Positions 32,461 through 37,156 of a stretch of DNA of 37,156 nucleotides are shown one piece after another. The notes under the pieces are model-generated. The model made no database searches, was not told the DNA's origin, and saw only the letters and a program-made list of their open reading frames with translations. The first letter of the stretch is position 1, and each line of letters starts with the position of its first letter. Source of the stretch: an uncultured Ruminococcus sp. (GTDB lineage: Bacteria; Bacillota; Clostridia; Oscillospirales; Acutalibacteraceae); the NCBI GenBank assembly GCA_902762615.1, contig CACWOX010000022.1, forward strand, positions 1 to 37,156. The letters run 5' to 3'. Both the position numbers and the translations under genes were made by a program.

Positions 32461-34410
32461 ATGTCCTACTCGACAAATAACATTAACTCCCCGGCTTTTT
32501 CCGGACTGGCACAAGACAAATCCCTCTGGCATATGCCCGCTCTGGCTGAAACCAGCGATCTTCCTGCACCCATCGTCAATGAATACAATACACTCCACAA
32601 ATTGATTGAAGCCGGGAGCGTCTACCAGGCGGCTGTCAAGCTGAAGGATTTTGCGGAGGCGGCAATCCGATTGGTGGTGCTGACTTCGGTTGAATATCTC
32701 GTTAACAGTGCAATGAACAACGGAGCATCCGCCGAGAGTGCCTATTCCAGCTTTTCCGATTTTCTTATAAAACCTCCTTCCGCCGGTGCTTGGGAGAATA
32801 AATTATATGAATTGAAAAAGAAATCTACCACATTCCCGCCTTTTCTCGGTAAGATGCTTTCTGCCTTTACCGGACTTTGCAAAGCTCTGAATATCAGTCC
32901 CTACCGAAATGAATATATCGGGCACGGCGCATATATGACGTCTGCTTCTCCATCGTTCATCAAAGATACATCCGATAGGTTGAAAAAAGCTGCCGAGCAA
33001 CTTGCATTGATGAACGAGTTATGGAAAGATTTTAGTGTTGAGATATGCGGAATTCCCCAGAAAGGCAGAAAAGTAGAATCTTCGCCGGAATATGAATCTG
33101 GGGAAATAACTCTCTCATGCGGAAATGAAAAGATTTCCGCGGAAAATCTGATCATTTTTGATAAAGACCGTTATCATTTCTTTGACAAATTCAACCGCGA
33201 CACACAGGAAACGGAATACCTTTGCTTTTCTGACGGAAGCCGCCTTTCAAAGAGTCAGCCGTTGTTTGCCGATCTTTACAAAGCTTATGAAGGCAGGAAT
33301 ACCCGTGCAAATAATGAAAGACTGGATAAAAACGTGATCTCCGATGAGATTGCAATCACTTATGACGAGATAAGCAATCTTGCGCTCTACTTTACAGAAG
33401 ACGAAACCATCACAGACTGGCTGCAAGCTTGTCTGCACCATTACACAAAAGGGATTTTTATACTGCGCGGAGCTTCTGGATGCGGTAAATCTGCCTATTG
33501 TGCTGCCATCGACCCACTGCTTTCACCTTATGATTATATTTCATTGGAAAACACAGAGGTTCGCTGTTATTATGCAAGCAGATGTGCCTTTCACGCACAA
33601 ATGGGGTTTGCCAATTTTACTGAAAATATTTTCAATCTGAAGTATCAGAACGGTATCCGCCGTCAGATTCTGAGCGTTTCCAAACAGATGACACATGCCG
33701 GTAAAAACTGCAACGCATCCGTTATTGCTGCCATGCTTTACGAATGGCGAAACAATACTGAGAAAAAAGGTAAACGCCACTGTGAAAAGCTGCTCTATGT
33801 GATCGACGGAATAGACTTGATGGCAAACTGCAATCCTGCGCTTCCAAATATGATTCCCGATGAGAAAACACTGGATGAAGGTGTATATCTGCTGTTGACA
33901 ACACGTGGATACATTCCAAAGAATATCGTTGCTTCTGAATCCATGGATATAACTGCCTCTGATGTCACCCGTGTCGCAAAAACAATGATAGAAAAACAAT
34001 GTAAAGCATTCGTCAGCTATGAAGACTGCCAACTTCCGGAATACATAGTGTCAAATATAGCAATGTCGCAGACAGCGGTTTCCGTCATGCTGCGAGAAGG
34101 TAATGTGACCGCAACTTTTTCTGAAGAACAGCTGATTCGTCACTATTTCAGCATTTTATTTGGAATGTACGGTACAAGCCTTACAGGAAAGGCTTGCAGC
34201 ATACTCAAGTGTCTGTTTAATGCAACCGTCCCTCTGAGTCTTGAAACCCTATGCAACGAAATTGGGGAAGACCAAGTTAATTTATCCGTGATAGGCATTC
34301 TACGAGATCTTCAACCTGTTCTGATGATCGATTATTCCACCGAAGGAATAAAATACAGCATCAGTCCGATTATGAATAAGATTCTTCCTTTTGATTTCCT
34401 TGAGGGATAA
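32461..34410 (+). CDS. Short HEPN-NACHT protein without TPR (paralogue P5)
   Basis: A 649-residue protein; GGAGG lies 6 bases before ATG 32461, so an upstream TTG is rejected. The N-terminal helical domain has VYQAAVKLKDFAEAAIRLVVL and PYRNEYIGHGAYM (R149, H155, HEPN-type). Walker A is canonical GASGCGKS (337-344), unlike the other paralogues. Walker B reads LLYVIDGIDLM (about 444-454), losing the DE(L/I)P that the others keep. It ends after the helical region behind the NTPase, with no repeat sensor. It could be a partner or adaptor of P4 in the same operon, or a sensor relying on another protein; this is inference. Confidence 0.8.
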   Translation: MSYSTNNINSPAFSGLAQDKSLWHMPALAETSDLPAPIVNEYNTLHKLIEAGSVYQAAVKLKDFAEAAIRLVVLTSVEYLVNSAMNNGASAESAYSSFSDFLIKPPSAGAWENKLYELKKKSTTFPPFLGKMLSAFTGLCKALNISPYRNEYIGHGAYMTSASPSFIKDTSDRLKKAAEQLALMNELWKDFSVEICGIPQKGRKVESSPEYESGEITLSCGNEKISAENLIIFDKDRYHFFDKFNRDTQETEYLCFSDGSRLSKSQPLFADLYKAYEGRNTRANNERLDKNVISDEIAITYDEISNLALYFTEDETITDWLQACLHHYTKGIFILRGASGCGKSAYCAAIDPLLSPYDYISLENTEVRCYYASRCAFHAQMGFANFTENIFNLKYQNGIRRQILSVSKQMTHAGKNCNASVIAAMLYEWRNNTEKKGKRHCEKLLYVIDGIDLMANCNPALPNMIPDEKTLDEGVYLLLTTRGYIPKNIVASESMDITASDVTRVAKTMIEKQCKAFVSYEDCQLPEYIVSNIAMSQTAVSVMLREGNVTATFSEEQLIRHYFSILFGMYGTSLTGKACSILKCLFNATVPLSLETLCNEIGEDQVNLSVIGILRDLQPVLMIDYSTEGIKYSISPIMNKILPFDFLEG

Positions 34411-34498
34411 GGATAGAGAGTAGTCTTTTTTTCTCTCAATCCGTTATTTGTGTGCCTGTTTATTTGTTATCTTTATGTAAGATCTTGTCGCCTTACAA

Positions 34499-34549
34499 AT
34501 TCACACTTTTTATAAATATTAATAATTTATTTCTTGCAGGAGTGTGAAT
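34499..34549. promoter_or_regulatory. Inverted repeat at the hsdM promoter
   Basis: ATTCACACT (34499-34507) and AGTGTGAAT (34541-34549) form a perfect 9-bp inverted repeat. The right arm falls between the -35 and -10 of hsdM, so a bound regulator could control modification. Confidence 0.55.
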
Positions 34550-34561
34550 ATGTGCTATAAT
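34534..34561 (+). promoter_or_regulatory. Promoter of hsdM
   Basis: TTGCAG (34534-34539) and TATAAT (34556-34561) are 16 bp apart, with TGC directly before the -10 giving an extended -10. It lies about 50 bases before ATG 34614. Confidence 0.8.
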
Positions 34562-34613
34562 GACTATATGTACACTATTTTTGAATAGTAAATCAAATCG
34601 GAGGGAAAGTCAA

Positions 34614-36122
34614 ATGGCGGATAAAACCAATGCCAATATCGGCTTTGAAAAACAACTGTGGAATGCGGCGTGCGTTCTGTGGGGACATATTCCGGCGGCG
34701 GAATACAGAAAGGTCATCATAGGACTTATCTTTTTGCGTTATATTTCCGCGGCTTTTGATAAAAGGTATCAGGAACTTGTGGCGGAGGGCGACGGCTTTG
34801 AGGACGACCGTGACGCATATACGATGGAGAATGTGTTCTTTGTTCCCGAAGAGGCTCGTTGGAGTACGATTGCCGCCGCAGCGCATACGCCGGAAATCGG
34901 CACGGTTATCGATAACGCCATGCGGGCTATCGAAGCGGAGAACAGAACTTTGAAAAATGTACTCCCAAAAAACTATGCAAGTCCTGATCTTGACAAGCGT
35001 GTATTGGGTGATGTCGTTGATATTTTCACCAACAATATTGATATGAGCAATACCACGGAAAGCGAAGACCTGCTCGGTCGCACATATGAATACTGCATTG
35101 CGCAGTTTGCGGAAAAGGAAGGCGTCGGCGGCGGAGAATTCTATACGCCGTCCAGCGTGGTTAAGACGCTCGTTTCCATCCTGCGCCCGTTCGATAACTG
35201 CCGCGTGTACGATTGTTGCTGCGGTTCCGGCGGTATGTTCGTACAGAGCGCAAAATTTATCCAGGCGCATTCCGGCAAGCGCGGAGCCATTGCCGTTTAC
35301 GGTCAGGAGGCAAACGCCGATACATGGAAGATGGCAAAAATCAACATGGCTATCCGGGGAATCGACGCGGATTTCGGTCCTTATCAGGCGGATACCTTTA
35401 CCAATGATCTGCATCCTACGCTGAAAGCGGATTTCATTCTTGCCAATCCGCCCTTCAACTATCATCCATGGAATCAGGAGAAGCTCTTAGATGATGTGCG
35501 CTGGAAATACGGCATCCCGCCTGCCGGAAATGCCAACTACGCATGGATTCAGCACATGATCCATCACCTCGCACCGAGCGGAAAAATCGGACTGGTGCTT
35601 GCGAACGGAGCCCTTTCCACGCAGTCCAGCGGCGAAGGCGAAATCCGTAAAAAGATTATAGAGGACGATCTGATTGAAGGCATCATCGCCATGCCGACAC
35701 AGCTTTTCTATAGCGTGACTATCCCGGTTACTCTGTGGTTCATCACGAAGGGCAAGAAGCAGAAAGGCAAAACGCTCTTTATTGACGCCCGGAAGATGGG
35801 ACACATGGTTGATCGCAAGCACAGGGATTTCTCCGAAGAGGATATTCAGAAACTCGCTGATACCTTCGAGGCTTTCCAGAACGGAACGCTTGAGGATGTG
35901 AGGGGCTTCTGTTCCGTTGCTACTTTGCAGGATATTGCCAAGCAGGATTACATTCTCACGCCCGGACGCTATGTCGGCATCGAGGAACAGGAGGACGACG
36001 GAGAGCCGTTTGAAGAAAAAATGACAAGGCTGACGTCGGAATTGTCCGATTTGTTTTCCAAGTCCCATGAACTGGAGGAAGAAATCAGGAGAAAGTTGGG
36101 GGCAATTGGGTATGAGATATAA
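34614..36122 (+). CDS. hsdM: Type I restriction-modification DNA methyltransferase subunit
   Basis: A 502-residue N6-adenine methyltransferase of normal HsdM length. The N-terminal helical region (FEKQLWNAACVLWGHI, IIGLIFLRYISAAFD) is typical of HsdM. Target motifs are GGGEFYTPSSVV (about 172-183), SAM-binding DCCCGSGGMFV (about 200-210) and catalytic NPPF (278-281). GGAGGG precedes ATG 34614; an upstream frame extension has no site. It overlaps hsdS by 11 bases, indicating coupled translation. With HsdS it should methylate adenines in a bipartite site. No hsdR is in the window; it may lie beyond the right edge. Confidence 0.95.
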   Translation: MADKTNANIGFEKQLWNAACVLWGHIPAAEYRKVIIGLIFLRYISAAFDKRYQELVAEGDGFEDDRDAYTMENVFFVPEEARWSTIAAAAHTPEIGTVIDNAMRAIEAENRTLKNVLPKNYASPDLDKRVLGDVVDIFTNNIDMSNTTESEDLLGRTYEYCIAQFAEKEGVGGGEFYTPSSVVKTLVSILRPFDNCRVYDCCCGSGGMFVQSAKFIQAHSGKRGAIAVYGQEANADTWKMAKINMAIRGIDADFGPYQADTFTNDLHPTLKADFILANPPFNYHPWNQEKLLDDVRWKYGIPPAGNANYAWIQHMIHHLAPSGKIGLVLANGALSTQSSGEGEIRKKIIEDDLIEGIIAMPTQLFYSVTIPVTLWFITKGKKQKGKTLFIDARKMGHMVDRKHRDFSEEDIQKLADTFEAFQNGTLEDVRGFCSVATLQDIAKQDYILTPGRYVGIEEQEDDGEPFEEKMTRLTSELSDLFSKSHELEEEIRRKLGAIGYEI

Positions 36123-36639
36123 GCTGTCTGAGATTGCTGACTTTAATCCTCGTGAATCAATAAAAAAAGGTACCTTCGGCAGAAAGGTTGCAATGGATAT
36201 TCTGCAACCGTTTTGCCGAGATATCCCCGGCTTTGAGTATGCAGCGTATACGGGAGGAACAAAATTTCGGAATGGCGATACCATAATGGCTCGAATCACG
36301 CCATGCCTTGAGAACGGGAAAATTTCAAAAGTAAATATTCTTGATGATGGAGAGATCGGTTTTGGTTCTACTGAATATATTGTATTCCGTGCAAAAAAAG
36401 GAATAGTAGATGAAGATTTCCTTTATTACTTAGTTTGCAGTCCCATTGTTCGTGAGCCAGCGATTAAATCAATGGTTGGTTCTTCGGGCAGACAGCGTGT
36501 GCAAACGGATGTTGTACAGAATCTTGAAGTTGATATTCCAGATTTTGCAACACAAAGAAAAATCGGAGAATTACTCAAATCATTAGATGATAAGATAGCG
36601 TTAAATACAGCGATAAACGAGAATTTAGCAAATTGCTAA
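36112..36639 (+). CDS. hsdS: Type I RM specificity subunit, N-terminal half
   Basis: A 175-residue protein from ATG 36112, overlapping the end of hsdM. It carries one target recognition domain (KFRNGDTIMARITPCLENGK, then GFGSTEYIVF) and most of the first conserved helix (TQRKIGELLKSLDDKIALN). It stops at TAA 36637-36639 right after NENLANC, where a full HsdS would continue through a linker into a second recognition domain. The stop is embedded in a near-perfect palindrome. Half-length HsdS proteins can work as dimers, or this may be one piece of a shuffled or broken hsdS. Confidence 0.85.
   Translation: MRYKLSEIADFNPRESIKKGTFGRKVAMDILQPFCRDIPGFEYAAYTGGTKFRNGDTIMARITPCLENGKISKVNILDDGEIGFGSTEYIVFRAKKGIVDEDFLYYLVCSPIVREPAIKSMVGSSGRQRVQTDVVQNLEVDIPDFATQRKIGELLKSLDDKIALNTAINENLANC
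36625..36639. repeat. Palindrome at the hsdS break
   Basis: TTAGCAA-A-TTGCTAA is an inverted repeat with one central base, and it extends one base on each side. It coincides with the last codons and stop of the first hsdS frame. It could be a recombination or deletion footprint. Confidence 0.6.
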
Positions 36640-36664
36640 AGGTGCTATCGCTCGCTGCATAGAT

Positions 36665-37156
36665 ATGGCTCGGCTTTCAACTTCTGGAGCTTTTCCAAGT
36701 GGCTGGGAAATGAAGCCTTTTACCGGAGGCCTAAAATTTACCAATGGAGATACCATTATGGCACGGATAACTCCCTGTCTCGAAAACGGGAAAACCGCTT
36801 TCATTGATTTTCTGGACGAATCGGAAGTTGCTTTTGGCTCAACCGAATATATTGTTGTTTCCTCTCGAGGAGAATATCCTGCGGAATATTTCTATTGTCT
36901 TGCCCGTTATCCAGCGTTTGTTGACTATGCCGTAAAAAACATGAACGGTAGCAGCGGTCGGCAGCGGGTATCGGCAGATATTTTGGGGAAATTTCTTGTT
37001 CCGATGCTAAAAAAAGAGGAAATAACATCATTCGTAGATGTCGTTCCATCAATGTTTCAAGTTATGCGGAACAATTCGTTAGAAAATGTCCGCTTAACAG
37101 CACTAAGGGATTCACTTTTGCCACAGCTTATGTCTGGCGAACTGGACGTCTCCGAC
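36665..37156 (+). CDS. Type I RM specificity subunit, C-terminal part (partial at window edge)
   Basis: A frame in a different phase from the first hsdS piece is open from 36629 to the window end. The first ATG is at 36665 (MARLSTSGAFPSGWEMKPF). It encodes most of a second recognition domain (KFTNGDTIMARITPCLENGK, then AFGSTEYIVV, NGSSGRQRVSAD) and the second conserved helix ending LRDSLLPQLMSGELDVSD, a usual HsdS C-terminus. The start of this recognition domain and the linker are missing relative to a full HsdS. With the preceding piece it represents a broken or rearranged hsdS. The stop lies beyond 37156. Confidence 0.75.
   Translation, partial: MARLSTSGAFPSGWEMKPFTGGLKFTNGDTIMARITPCLENGKTAFIDFLDESEVAFGSTEYIVVSSRGEYPAEYFYCLARYPAFVDYAVKNMNGSSGRQRVSADILGKFLVPMLKKEEITSFVDVVPSMFQVMRNNSLENVRLTALRDSLLPQLMSGELDVSD

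Noticed and set aside
34411-34442. Terminator after P5
   Set aside because: GGATAGAGAG/CTCTCAATCC pairs with one mismatch, but the T-run is in the loop and none follows the stem, so termination is not supported.

Overview
The window looks like an accessory 'defence island' from a low-to-mid GC Gram-positive bacterium, most likely a gut Clostridia/Oscillospiraceae-type organism. This rests on strong AGGAGG ribosome binding sites, sigma-A style promoters, a lipobox lipoprotein with no other envelope genes, and the general look of the proteins. The genus is inference. No tRNA, rRNA, CRISPR array, relaxase, VirB4 or integrase was seen.

Layout. (1) 1-3256: the tail of a probable IS transposase abuts a 5'-truncated HEPN-NACHT-TPR gene (paralogue P1). 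A short broken remnant and a strong terminator follow. (2) 3350-14044: an uncommon module in two divergent arms. The left arm (minus strand) encodes an OmpA-like lipoprotein, a small membrane protein, an acidic Ala/Ser-rich protein, two VirD4-like ATPases (one with a destroyed P-loop) and another membrane protein. The right arm (plus strand) encodes a basic protein, a coiled-coil multi-pass membrane protein, a P-loop-less AAA+-like protein, a third VirD4-like ATPase with an altered P-loop, and a small helical protein. A 543-bp intergenic region with two 62-bp direct repeats separates the arms. (3) 13975-24060: a minus-strand operon of an HTH-like protein, a 1480-residue kinase-NACHT-pentapeptide-propeller fusion, and HEPN-NACHT-TPR paralogue P2. 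(4) 24228-34410: a small membrane protein behind a Shine-Dalgarno-sequestering hairpin, paralogue P3 (minus), and divergently P4 plus a short TPR-less P5 (plus). (5) 34614-37156: type I restriction-modification hsdM and an hsdS that is interrupted near its middle.

The main biological signal is five paralogues (P1-P5) sharing an N-terminal helical domain with an invariant RNxx[IL][AG]HG motif. The motif fits the HEPN ribonuclease signature Rx4-6H. It is followed by a NACHT/STAND NTPase and, in four of them, an array of exactly 46-residue TPR-like repeats. This is the effector-switch-sensor plan of bacterial NLR-like/Avs-type immunity. P1 has the NTPase and C-terminal cap of P3 but the repeat core of P2, which points to recombination between sensor arrays.

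How the genes may work together (inference): HEPN-NACHT proteins as abortive-infection sensors, the kinase-NACHT as a signalling sensor in the same operon as P2, and type I RM as a further barrier. The orphan VirD4-like/OmpA module is a candidate for an undescribed envelope-associated, nucleic-acid or protein pumping system. It lacks the parts needed for ordinary conjugation.
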